Shown here in pieces: positions 1-6,998 of a stretch of 64,000 bases of DNA (position 1 is its first letter; the number at the start of each line of letters is the position of its first letter). This stretch comes from Demequina sp. NBRC 110055. Its GTDB lineage: Bacteria > Actinomycetota > Actinomycetes > Actinomycetales > Demequinaceae. Made by a program: the position numbers and the translations under genes. Below the pieces are notes generated by a model, which had not been told where the DNA came from, searched no databases, and saw nothing but the letters and a program-made list of their open reading frames with translations. The stretch lies in assembly GCF_002090135.1 (NCBI RefSeq), contig NZ_BBRL01000008.1, positions 149,389 through 213,388 of the forward strand, in the 5' to 3' direction.

Positions 1-175
1 GGCGGATCTCGTGGATCGCCTCGGCGGGTTCGAGGAAGAAGTCTCCGGAGATGACCACCCGGTTCAGGGTGTCGCCGTCGGCCTCGACGTCCGCGATGAC
101 GAGCTTGCCGCCAGGGACCTTATATTCACCGTGCATGCGCACCATTGTCTCGCCGTTTGCGAGCTCCCAAGACAC
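1..175 (-). CDS. Lipoate/biotin protein ligase-like protein, N-terminal part (runs off the window)
   Basis: Only the first ~58 codons are in the window. The peptide reads from a possible GTG at 175 through MHGEYKVPGGKLV and then SGDFFLEPAEAI. This matches, from memory, the small domain associated with lipoate-protein ligase A-type enzymes (the MxGEYKxPGGKLV...GDFFLEP pattern), which act in attaching lipoate to 2-oxoacid dehydrogenases or glycine cleavage H protein. The start is uncertain. GTG at 175 has no clear ribosome site, while ATG at 145 has a GGCGAG just upstream. The gene is separated from cimA by a hairpin (182-230) and reads in the same direction. The rest of the protein cannot be judged. 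Confidence 0.55.
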   Translation of the reverse strand, partial: MSWELANGETMVRMHGEYKVPGGKLVIADVEADGDTLNRVVISGDFFLEPAEAIHEIR

Positions 176-181
176 AGATAT

Positions 182-230
182 GGCCGATGCGATGGCGGGC
201 CCGCGTACGGGCCTCGCCACGGCATCGGCC
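182..230. terminator. Inverted-repeat hairpin built from two GGCCGATGC words
   Basis: Left arm 182-203 begins GGCCGATGCGATGGCG and right arm 208-230 is its imperfect complement ending CGCCACGGCATCGGCC, with loop CGTA. The stem is about 22 bp with a few mismatches. It lies just after the cimA stop codon (cimA is on the minus strand), where a terminator is expected. There is no clear T-run, so Rho-independent function is inferred from position and structure only. Confidence 0.55.
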
Positions 231-242
231 GGCTGAAGTGAT

Positions 243-1838
243 TTAGCGCCTCGCGACGCCCTCCTTGAGCAGGCCGTAGACGAGGGAATCGACGAGCGCC
301 TCCCAGGCGGCCTCGATGATGTTGGGGCCCACGCCGACCGTGCGCCAGGTGCGGCCGGTCTCGCGGTGGACGGTCGTGATGAGCACGCGGGTGATCGCGT
401 CGGTGCCGTGGCTGGCCTCCATGATGCGCACCTTGAAGTCGCTCAGCTCGAAGTCCTCGATCTCGGGATAGGCGCCCTTGAGGGAGGTGCGCAGGGCGTG
501 GTCGAGGGCGTTGACCGGACCGTTGCCCTCGCCCACGGCGACAATCCGGTTGCCGCCGGCGTGGAGCTTGATGACGGCCTCGGCATCGGCGTCGGTGGGG
601 TCGCCGGGCTTCGAGGAGACGCGCACGCGCCAGGTCTCGACGTCCCAGAAGGCGTTGTCTTCGCCCAGCTCGGAGCGCAGCAGGAGCTCGAAGGAGGCGT
701 CTGCGGCATCAAAGGTGTAGCCGGCGGCCTCGGCATGCTTGACGCGGTCGGTGACGCGGCCCAGCAGCTCGCCCTGACCCTCGAGGTCGAAGCCGAGCTC
801 CTTGCCCTTGAGCTCGATGCTCGCACGCCCCGCCATGTCGGACACCAGCATGCGGAGGCCGTTGCCGACCTTCTCGGGCTGAGTGTGCTGGTAGAGGTCG
901 GGGTCCACGCGGATGGCGCTCGCGTGAAGGCCGGCCTTGTGGGCGAAGGCACTCGCGCCCACGTAGGGCTGGCGGGCGAAGGGGGCGATGTTGGTGATCT
1001 CGGAGATCGCGTGGGCGATGCGGGTGGCTTCGGTGAGCCCGTCGCCCTTGAGGACGGTCATGCCCTTCTTGATCTCGAGGTTGGCGACGACCGAGATGAT
1101 GTCGGCGTTGCCGGTGCGCTCGCCGTAGCCGTTGATGCAGCCCTGGACGTGGGTGGCGCCGGCGGCGACGGCGGCCATCGAGTTGGCGACGGCGCACCCG
1201 GAGTCGTTGTGGGCGTGCATGCCGAGCGGCAGGTCCACCTGGCCGCGGACGGCGCGGACGATCTCGGTGACATCATCGGGCAGCATGCCGCCGTTGGTGT
1301 CGCACAGGCACAGGGTGTCGGCGCCGCCGTTGACGGCGGCCTCGAGCGCGCGCATGGAGTAGGCGGCGTCGAAGCGGTAGCCGTCGAAGAAGTGCTCGGC
1401 GTCCATGATGACACGGCGGCCCTCGCCGGTGAGGAACGCGAAGGTCTCCTCGATCATGGCGAGGTTCTCGTCGGGGCTCACGCGCAGGGCGCGCTCGGCG
1501 TGGCGGATGTCGGCCTTGCACACCAGGGTGATGATGGGCGCCTCGGAGTCGAGCAGGGCGCGAACCTGGGGGTCGGAGGCGGCGGTGGTGCCGGCCTTGC
1601 GCGTCATGCCGAAGGCGGCGAGCTGGGCGTGGCGGAAGGACAGCTCCTTGGCGGCGAGGCCAAAGAACTCGGTGTCCTTGGGGACGGCGCCGGGCCAGCC
1701 ACCCTCGATGACTCCCACGCCGAGCTCGTCAAGCAGGGGCGCGATCGCCATCTTGTCGGCGACCGAGAGGTTCATGCCCTCCTGCTGGGCGCCGTCGCGC
1801 AGGGTGGTGTCGTAGACCTCGACCGTGAGATCCGTCAT
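243..1838 (-). CDS. cimA: (R)-citramalate synthase
   Basis: This 531-residue enzyme condenses pyruvate and acetyl-CoA to (R)-citramalate, the first step of the threonine-independent route to 2-oxobutyrate and isoleucine. The N-terminal HMGL-like TIM barrel begins with VYDTTLRDGAQQEG (residues ~8-21), and the metal-site region HAHNDSGCAVANS is near residue 210. The C-terminal third is the LeuA-type regulatory dimer domain (from about residue 390). Length and architecture fit the citramalate synthase branch rather than 2-isopropylmalate synthase, although the two are related. The ATG at 1838 follows a good GGGAGG site. Upstream lie an isoleucine-codon leader peptide and a terminator, so the gene is probably controlled by attenuation. 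Confidence 0.9.
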   Translation of the reverse strand: MTDLTVEVYDTTLRDGAQQEGMNLSVADKMAIAPLLDELGVGVIEGGWPGAVPKDTEFFGLAAKELSFRHAQLAAFGMTRKAGTTAASDPQVRALLDSEAPIITLVCKADIRHAERALRVSPDENLAMIEETFAFLTGEGRRVIMDAEHFFDGYRFDAAYSMRALEAAVNGGADTLCLCDTNGGMLPDDVTEIVRAVRGQVDLPLGMHAHNDSGCAVANSMAAVAAGATHVQGCINGYGERTGNADIISVVANLEIKKGMTVLKGDGLTEATRIAHAISEITNIAPFARQPYVGASAFAHKAGLHASAIRVDPDLYQHTQPEKVGNGLRMLVSDMAGRASIELKGKELGFDLEGQGELLGRVTDRVKHAEAAGYTFDAADASFELLLRSELGEDNAFWDVETWRVRVSSKPGDPTDADAEAVIKLHAGGNRIVAVGEGNGPVNALDHALRTSLKGAYPEIEDFELSDFKVRIMEASHGTDAITRVLITTVHRETGRTWRTVGVGPNIIEAAWEALVDSLVYGLLKEGVARR

Positions 1839-1897
1839 GGGTGCCTCCCGAAGGCTGGTTGCTTCACACCGTGTCGCCTCGGCGACACCTTCCCAAC

Positions 1898-1955
1898 AAA
1901 AAAGCCCCCCAGGTACGGGAGGCTAGCGCGTCGGGAGGGTGTCGCCGACGCGCTA
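1898..1955 (-). promoter_or_regulatory. cimA attenuator: stop-codon hairpin plus terminator
   Basis: Read on the minus strand, a perfect 11-bp stem (arms 1945-1955 and 1924-1934, TAGCGCGTCGG/CCGACGCGCTA) starts at the leader-peptide stop codon. It is followed at once by a Rho-independent terminator (arms 1917-1923 and 1904-1910, then six T at 1898-1903). A further segment in the hairpin-1 loop, GGCGACACCCTCCC, can pair with GGGAAGGTGTCGCC downstream at about 1881-1894 with one mismatch, so alternative folds exist. The layout (leader peptide, early hairpin, terminator, structural gene) is that of ribosome-mediated attenuation. The exact antiterminator is not resolved. Confidence 0.7.
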
Positions 1956-1979
1956 CGGAATGATGATCGCGGTGTGCAT
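1953..1979 (-). CDS. Leader peptide MHTAIIIP of the cimA attenuator
   Basis: This is an eight-residue ORF, M-H-T-A-I-I-I-P-stop, with three consecutive Ile codons (ATC ATC ATT) placed just before the attenuator hairpins and 115 bp upstream of cimA. Ile is the end product of the pathway that cimA starts, so ribosome stalling at these codons when Ile-tRNA is scarce would be expected to allow readthrough. A candidate -10 CATACT (1987-1992), with an extended TG motif, ends seven bases before the ATG, so the transcript is probably leaderless. Confidence 0.75.
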   Translation of the reverse strand: MHTAIIIP

Positions 1980-1986
1980 CGTGGCC

Positions 1987-1992
1987 AGTATG
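1987..1992 (-). promoter_or_regulatory. Candidate -10 of the cimA leader transcript
   Basis: The minus strand reads TGCCATACT, an extended -10 element, seven bases before the leader ATG. No convincing -35 is seen. The same seven-base spacing between -10 and ATG is found at the ilvB leader, ilvD and the merR gene. Confidence 0.5.
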
Positions 1993-2076
1993 GCACAAGG
2001 GTGTACTGCCAGCGCCGATGCTGCTGCCGCGGCATCACTGCCGGCCCGACCCCGGGGCGGAGTTCTCCCCGGTGGT

Positions 2077-3462
2077 CTAGGTGGCGGGTTCGAGTTCGTA
2101 GTGAGCTTTGCCGCCGATGCGGGGTGTGCGGTCGGGGTCGATCGAGGCTGGTGGGATGAACCACACTTCGGTGCCGCGGATCTCGATGTCCCAGTCGCCG
2201 TGGTGGATGCGATGGTGACAGCTGACGCAAAGCAGGACGCCGTTGGACAGGTCGGTCGGTCCGCCGTGTTTCCACCATTTGATGTGGTGGGCTTCGCAGT
2301 AGCTGGGTGGGGCGTGACACCAGGAGCAGCCTCCGTCTCGTTCGACGAGGGCGAGTTTGATCTCGGCACTGAAGAGGCGGTCTTTGCATCCCACGTCGAG
2401 GGGCACGGAGTCGCCGCCCATGATCATGGGTAGGACCTCTATGTCGACGGCCATGCGTCGCAGGGTGCCGACCGAGATCGGTGAGTCGATACCGTCCACG
2501 GATGCGCAGCCCACGCCGGACTCGACGTCTTCGATGTTGGCGCGCAGCACGATGGTGGTGGTTACACCGGTGGGCACTTCCGTGCAGCCCAAACTGTGCC
2601 GTGCGGCAGCCGAGAGGGCGTCGGCGTGAATCTGTCCGGGGGTGCGGTCGTCCTCGGAGAAGTCCATCCCGACCTTGCCCTTCTTCTGGGCGTTGTCGCG
2701 TCGGGTCCGCATCACTTTCTTCACCGCACCCTTCAACAACGTGACAATCGGTGCGGCGGTCGACACGTCCAGGCGGGCATGGATACCGACCGACCCGTCG
2801 GCCTCGTCCTTGATCTGTACGTAGCGGTTCTCGAACGCGACCCGGTCACGCTCTTCCACATCGCGCGGACGGTGCCATGCTTCCTCGGCCAGCAGCATGC
2901 GGCGAATGTCACGCAAATTCAGGCTTTGCGCCTTGGAGACGATCTTCTGTTCGACGGCGACGATCTTGTCCGGCGCGACCTGCTCGATACGTTCCAGTGC
3001 ACGGGTGATGACGCAGGCGGCCTCCATCGACAGAGCCCCCGAGCTCACGGCCTGCGCAAGGACCGGGAAACGAGGAGCCGCAGGCGCGGGTGTGGCGTCA
3101 TCCGCGTCGGAGGTGTCTGAGTCGGGCGCACTCGGCTCGACCTCGCGAGGCCGTGTCGCATCCGCGACCGCCAAAATCCTGTGCGCCTCAGCCTCCGAAC
3201 CCCCCAGCGCGTCCGCGAGCATCTGGCCCGGGGACGCGAACCCCCACTTACGGGCCACTCCTTGGAGACCCTCGGCCGGATCCGAGCGCCGCGCCAACTC
3301 TCCTGCCACCTCACCGAGCGCGACCTCGCTCATGCGACGCACCTGCACCAGCGCGCTTTGAAGTTCGACCAACCGGTTCGCGGACGTCGAACCTAGATCG
3401 TCGCCCTCGAACGCACGCGCCACCGCCACGGTGCGGTCGAGCTCGGCGGTCGAGAAGTTCAT
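2077..3462 (-). CDS. DUF222 / HNH endonuclease domain protein (13E12-repeat family)
   Basis: This 461-residue protein has the layout of the actinobacterial 13E12/DUF222 family. A helical N-terminal domain (about residues 1-330, with LVELQSALVQVRRMSEVALGEVA and RDRVAFENRYVQIKDEADG blocks) precedes a C-terminal HNH nuclease motif (CSWCHAPPSYCEAHHIKWW, then LCVSCHHRIHHGDW) with the metal-binding CxxC and CxxCHxxxH residues intact. Many actinobacteria carry several copies, and their function is not settled. The start at ATG 3462 (MNFSTAELDR) is chosen because upstream codons lack the family pattern. The downstream 230 bp hold the cimA leader. Confidence 0.85.
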   Translation of the reverse strand: MNFSTAELDRTVAVARAFEGDDLGSTSANRLVELQSALVQVRRMSEVALGEVAGELARRSDPAEGLQGVARKWGFASPGQMLADALGGSEAEAHRILAVADATRPREVEPSAPDSDTSDADDATPAPAAPRFPVLAQAVSSGALSMEAACVITRALERIEQVAPDKIVAVEQKIVSKAQSLNLRDIRRMLLAEEAWHRPRDVEERDRVAFENRYVQIKDEADGSVGIHARLDVSTAAPIVTLLKGAVKKVMRTRRDNAQKKGKVGMDFSEDDRTPGQIHADALSAAARHSLGCTEVPTGVTTTIVLRANIEDVESGVGCASVDGIDSPISVGTLRRMAVDIEVLPMIMGGDSVPLDVGCKDRLFSAEIKLALVERDGGCSWCHAPPSYCEAHHIKWWKHGGPTDLSNGVLLCVSCHHRIHHGDWDIEIRGTEVWFIPPASIDPDRTPRIGGKAHYELEPAT

Positions 3463-3541
3463 GACACCAGCATCACACCCACCACTGACATTCCTGGTAA
3501 ACACCCAAAATCTGTGGACAACCCACCACCCGCAAGGGGCT

Positions 3542-3550
3542 GGGGACGAC
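3542..3550 (+). promoter_or_regulatory. GGGGACGAC box upstream of the first ECF sigma gene
   Basis: The nine-base word GGGGACGAC occurs here and again at 6391-6399, ahead of the second, paralogous sigma gene. A shared upstream word suggests an autoregulated promoter or a common operator. The distance to the ATG differs (118 against 38 bases), which weakens the case. Confidence 0.35.
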
Positions 3551-3667
3551 ACTAACCGCGCCACAAAGACAGCCCGCCACCCCCAAACCCGACACCACCC
3601 CCGCGTTTCCCCGCTCCCTTGCGTACTACCCGGTGAGACCATCACCACGACCACCAAGGGGGACTCG

Positions 3668-4240
3668 ATGTCGCGGACGCCGGCGCCGTGGGCGCGCACC
3701 GTCGAGGCGCTGATCCGCGAGCGCGGCCCCGCACTCTTTGGCTACGCCGTCGCCCTCACCGGCGATCGCCACGCGGCCGAGGACCTCCTGCAGGACGCAC
3801 TCGTCCGCAGCTTCCGGCGCGGACGCGGCGACGTCTCCCTCAACGAGGCACACGCCTACGTCAAGCGAGCCATGCAGACGGCCGCGATCGACACGAGCCG
3901 CCGGAGGAAAACCCGCCCCGCGACCTCTACCGCGACGCTCCCCGACTCCGCCAGCCCCGACCACGCCGGCACCATCGCCGACAGGGATGCCCTCGCATCG
4001 GCCCTCGCCACCCTCTCGCCTCGCGAACGCACATGCATCGTCATGCGCTACGTCGATGACCTCAGCGCCGTCGCCATCGCGACGGAGACCGGCCTCACAG
4101 CCGGCACCGTCCGCAAATACCTGTCCGATGCCGTGGCCAAACTCCAGGCGAGGCGCCTCGACCTGGGGCTCGATACGGCCGATGCCGTGGCTGGCGGCGG
4201 GCTCCACACTCCAGTTTCCGTGAAGGGAGGGCGGCGATGA
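3668..4240 (+). CDS. ECF-type RNA polymerase sigma factor, copy 1
   Basis: This 190-residue group IV sigma factor has region 2 (LFGYAVALTGDRHAAEDLLQ, residues ~20-40, then HAYVKRAMQTAAIDTSRRR) and region 4 (LSPRERTCIVMRYVDDLSAV followed by the helix-turn-helix TGLTAGTVRKYLSDAVAKL). The ATG at 3668 is chosen because of the AAGGGGGA site before it and the alignment with copy 2. The stop overlaps the start of the next gene by four bases (ATGA), so the two are translationally coupled. It is clearly paralogous to the sigma gene at 6438. The C-terminal tail carries the GGCCGATGC word (TADAVAGG). Confidence 0.9.
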   Translation: MSRTPAPWARTVEALIRERGPALFGYAVALTGDRHAAEDLLQDALVRSFRRGRGDVSLNEAHAYVKRAMQTAAIDTSRRRKTRPATSTATLPDSASPDHAGTIADRDALASALATLSPRERTCIVMRYVDDLSAVAIATETGLTAGTVRKYLSDAVAKLQARRLDLGLDTADAVAGGGLHTPVSVKGGRR

Positions 4241-5094
4241 GCGAGCAGCTGAGCCGAGGCCTGAGCGCCCTGATTGAGGACGAGGGCCACGCCTTCACCA
4301 CCACCGGGCTGGGCCACGACCCCGACCAGGCAGTGCGCGCCGTGGGGCGGGCGCGCCACCGCCGCACGGCGAGCATCGGTGTGACATCGCTCGCGGCCGT
4401 GGTCGCCATTGCCGTGGGCGCCACCCTGTGGCCCAACGGCGCCACGACCGAGATCGAGCCAGCAGTCACCGAACTTCTCCAGACCGCGACCACCCGCACC
4501 TCGAGCGACCCCGAGACCCGCGACGACGCGCAGGCGGGCATTCACTGCACGTGGGCCGAGGGCGAAGGCCCGCGAGACGTCGCCGCGACCGTCGACAGCG
4601 CCATCATCATGGACGAGTGCGCGGCGGTGTGGGTGGGCGAGGCGCCACTCGTCGACGCCTTCACGTCCTGGATGGTAGGTGTCGGCGACTCGACCGCCAC
4701 ACGAACCGCTCACTGGACGGTGGTCAACACCTCCGACAAGCCCTTGTCTGTCGACGCAGACGCCGTCGCTCCAGCGTTCGAGATACCAGACCTCGAGATC
4801 GACACCATCGGCGGCAATGACGGCCTCGCGCTCGTCGCGAAGGACCTGTGGGTCTCGGAGACGGAGCGCTTCACGCTGCTCACCTCGGAGACCGGAACAG
4901 TGACGCTCGCTCCAGGCGACACTCTCGAGGGCACCGTAACTCTCGCCGGCGACGAGTACATCTCAGCGTTGAGTAGTGGTGCTGCGCAGAACGACTACTT
5001 GCGCATTCCTCTGGCATCGGCCGAGCACAGCAGCCTCATCCTCGAAGTCCCCGTGGAGACAGTCATGGCGCTTCCCTACATCTCCGCGTCATAG
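4237..5094 (+). CDS. Membrane-anchored partner of ECF sigma factor, copy 1 (possible anti-sigma)
   Basis: This 285-residue protein has a short cytoplasmic N-terminus (~45 residues with RGLSALIEDEGHAF and a basic GRARHRR stretch), one transmembrane segment (ASIGVTSLAAVVAIAVGA, ~46-63) and a long outer domain of no family known to me. The outer domain has beta-rich stretches and two Cys residues (CTWAEGEG, DECAAVW) that could form a disulfide. The N-terminal plan matches the partner at 6995 (RLSA..., a conserved His/Gly area, basic residues, GVT-L-A before the membrane). Being ATGA-coupled to the sigma gene, it most likely controls that factor, but no classic zinc anti-sigma motif is present. 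Confidence 0.6.
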   Translation: MSEQLSRGLSALIEDEGHAFTTTGLGHDPDQAVRAVGRARHRRTASIGVTSLAAVVAIAVGATLWPNGATTEIEPAVTELLQTATTRTSSDPETRDDAQAGIHCTWAEGEGPRDVAATVDSAIIMDECAAVWVGEAPLVDAFTSWMVGVGDSTATRTAHWTVVNTSDKPLSVDADAVAPAFEIPDLEIDTIGGNDGLALVAKDLWVSETERFTLLTSETGTVTLAPGDTLEGTVTLAGDEYISALSSGAAQNDYLRIPLASAEHSSLILEVPVETVMALPYISAS

Positions 5095-5112
5095 CCCCAG
5101 CGGCCGCAGGGC

Positions 5113-5484
5113 CTACCGCGGAGCAATCACCAGCCTCACGGCAATGTCCTCAAGCTCCCGAGTCTCGCCGGACGCGACCGCCATCGTCAGGTCGAAGGCC
5201 TCGTCGAGCGACAAGGCGACGTCGCGACCATTGAGCGCCAGAAACACGGTCAACGAGTGCCACCCCAGCCGCTTATTGCCGTCTGAAAGCGGGTGGTTCG
5301 CCACCACCGAGTGCAACAGTGCCGCAGCCTTGAGCTCAACCGAGGGGTACGCATCCATACCCATCAGCGTCGTCTGGGGCCGCTGCACACATGCGTCGAG
5401 CAGACCAAGATCACGCACCGGACCGATCCCGAGGTCCCGGCACAGGTCGAGCATCTCCTCGAGCGTGAGGTAGCGGACTCTCAT
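5113..5484 (-). CDS. Doc-type Fic-domain toxin
   Basis: This 123-residue protein fits the size of Doc (death on curing) toxins. The Fic motif reads HPLSDGNKR at about residues 63-71, keeping the catalytic His, the Asp/Gly pair, and the Asn, Lys and Arg that bind the nucleotide. The N-terminal YLTLEEMLDLCRDLG is typical of Doc. Doc proteins phosphorylate EF-Tu and so stop translation; other Fic proteins AMPylate targets. The start overlaps the stop of the upstream antitoxin gene by four bases. The pair lies between the two ECF sigma modules on the opposite strand. Confidence 0.85.
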   Translation of the reverse strand: MRVRYLTLEEMLDLCRDLGIGPVRDLGLLDACVQRPQTTLMGMDAYPSVELKAAALLHSVVANHPLSDGNKRLGWHSLTVFLALNGRDVALSLDEAFDLTMAVASGETRELEDIAVRLVIAPR

Positions 5485-5705
5485 ACAGAGCCCAGCCGAT
5501 CGAGTACTGGGCCCCAGCGCTCCTTCATCTCGGCCGAGAGCGCGCGCACTTCGTCGGCCCGCGCGGTCTCGTCATCGGCCGCAGCTCCTACGCGCGCCTC
5601 CTCGACCGCACGCAGGATCGCCTCGGTCTTCGAGACGCCCCACCGCTTGGCCAGGGCCTCGATGGCCGCGTCTTGCTCGGGAGTGGTGCGCAGTGTCATC
5701 GCCAT
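5481..5705 (-). CDS. Ribbon-helix-helix antitoxin partner of the Doc toxin
   Basis: This 74-residue protein begins AMTLRTTPEQDAAIEALAKRWG followed by VSKTEAILRAVEEA, the strand-helix-helix pattern of CopG/Arc-type antitoxins. Its charged C-terminal part probably wraps the toxin. It overlaps the toxin gene by four bases and precedes it, the usual antitoxin-first order, so autoregulation by the complex is expected. ATG at 5705 is preceded by weak purine-rich sequence. Confidence 0.75.
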   Translation of the reverse strand: MAMTLRTTPEQDAAIEALAKRWGVSKTEAILRAVEEARVGAAADDETARADEVRALSAEMKERWGPVLDRLGSV

Positions 5706-5764
5706 CCCTTCAAGGTATCACCGTGGTATCACCGACCCTTGAGTCCGGCCGATGCTCCACTCCC

Positions 5765-6304
5765 CTACCGCTTGCGCCTGAGCGCCGTTCGCCTCGCCTT
5801 CCAGTCGGGCAGCTGCGCGTCCATCAGCGCGTAGAAGCCGGGGCCATGGTTCTGGTGGAACAGGTGGGCGAGCTCGTGAACCAGGACATACTCGAGCCCG
5901 TCCCGCCCCCGACGCGCCAGCTCGGCATTGAGGTTGATCTTGTTGAGCGTCGCGTTGCACGACCCCCACCGGCTGGACATCACCTTGATCGAAACCCGCG
6001 GGGGGACCTCGACGCCCATGCGCTCGCACCACAGCGGCATCAGCTCCTCGAGAGCCACCAAGATCTCGACCCGCGCCTGCTCGAAGTCCTCGCTGCCCCG
6101 CTGGATCCCCTGCGGCAACGCCTTGAGCTCCTCGCGCTTGCGGTCGATCCAGCCGACGTTCTGCGTCACGAACTCGTGGACGTCCGCTTTCGATGCGCGC
6201 ACGGGTGCCGTCACACGCAGCGACCCGTCCGCGCGCACGCGCAGGATCATGCGGCGCTGCTGTCGCCTGCGGGTGACCGTGTAGGCCAGGGTGTCGTCGC
6301 TCAT
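5765..6304 (-). CDS. YgjP-like (M48/DUF45) metallopeptidase-domain protein
   Basis: This 179-residue protein ends with the zinc motif HELAHLFHQNHGPGFYALMD (from about residue 138), the HExxH...H signature of the YgjP/DUF45 group of M48-like peptidases. An N-terminal RRQQRRMILRVRADGSLRV and the MSSRWGSCNATLNKINLNAEL stretch are also typical. Some family members are reported to hydrolyse nucleotides rather than proteins, so the substrate is uncertain. It stands alone, convergent with nothing and divergent from the second sigma gene. Confidence 0.8.
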   Translation of the reverse strand: MSDDTLAYTVTRRRQQRRMILRVRADGSLRVTAPVRASKADVHEFVTQNVGWIDRKREELKALPQGIQRGSEDFEQARVEILVALEELMPLWCERMGVEVPPRVSIKVMSSRWGSCNATLNKINLNAELARRGRDGLEYVLVHELAHLFHQNHGPGFYALMDAQLPDWKARRTALRRKR

Positions 6305-6390
6305 GGTGCGCCCAGGCTAAGCCGCTTCGCGTACGCAAAGCGCCACCGCATCGGCCATCTGTGAAAAACCTCGCCACCGACCCCAACCTG

Positions 6391-6399
6391 GGGACGACG
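6391..6399 (+). promoter_or_regulatory. GGGGACGAC box upstream of the second ECF sigma gene
   Basis: This is the same nine-base word as at 3542-3550. Here it sits in CCAACCTGGGGACGAC with CGTTC 8-12 bases further on, which could be an ECF-style -35 (AACC) and -10 (CGTT) pair. Function is inferred from recurrence only. Confidence 0.35.
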
Positions 6400-6437
6400 C
6401 GCTGCGTTCGTGCCAGCATGACGCCAAGGAGGAACCC

Positions 6438-6998
6438 ATGAGCCGGTGGAAGGACACCCTCGACGCGCTGATGCATGAGCGGGCCGCGGCCCTGTTCGGC
6501 TACGCCTACGTCCTCACGGGCAACGCCGACGACGCCGAGGACCTCCTCCAGGACGCCCTGGTCCGCACCTTTCGTGTGAACCGGCGCTCGGGAACCGTCA
6601 ACGAGGCACACGCCTACGTGAAGCGCGCTATTTCCACGGCCTTCATCGACTCCCACCGCCGTCGCGCGGCCCGCCCCCAACGCCACCCGGGCGACGAGGG
6701 CGACTTCGCCGGCGCATCGGCCGCCGAGGGCGACCCCGCGGCCCGCTCCGCCGAGACGCTCGATCTCCACGCCGCGATCCTCACCCTCCCCGCGCGCGAG
6801 CGCGCGTGTGTGGTGCTGCGCTACCTCGACGACCTGCCCGTGGCCTCCGTCGCAGCCGAACTCGGGCTCGCGACCGGAACCGTCAAGCGCTACCTCTCCG
6901 ACGGCGTCGCGCGCCTGAAGCCCCTGGTATCCGACACAGATTTCCCCACCGACGACCCCGAATCCGTCCCCGTCCACCACGCAGGAGGCACCCGATGA
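6438..6998 (+). CDS. ECF-type RNA polymerase sigma factor, copy 2
   Basis: This 186-residue sigma factor is closely similar to the one at 3668: ALFGYAYVLTGNADDAEDLL in region 2, HAYVKRAISTAFIDSHRRR, and region 4 with LPARERACVVLRYLDDLPVA and LGLATGTVKRYLSDGVARL. A strong AAGGAGG site precedes the ATG. The stop overlaps the next gene by four bases. The pair with its neighbour appears to have arisen by duplication of the sigma-partner module, with the C-terminal outer domain of the partner replaced. Confidence 0.9.
   Translation: MSRWKDTLDALMHERAAALFGYAYVLTGNADDAEDLLQDALVRTFRVNRRSGTVNEAHAYVKRAISTAFIDSHRRRAARPQRHPGDEGDFAGASAAEGDPAARSAETLDLHAAILTLPARERACVVLRYLDDLPVASVAAELGLATGTVKRYLSDGVARLKPLVSDTDFPTDDPESVPVHHAGGTR

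Noticed and set aside
366..2159. A 597-codon plus-strand frame opposite cimA
   Set aside because: It mirrors cimA codon bias, is Gly/Val/Asp-rich and has no recognisable motif or start signals.
2077..3462. HNH protein as evidence of a mobile intron or phage
   Set aside because: It is a typical DUF222/13E12 protein with no interrupted host gene, integrase or repeat boundary nearby.
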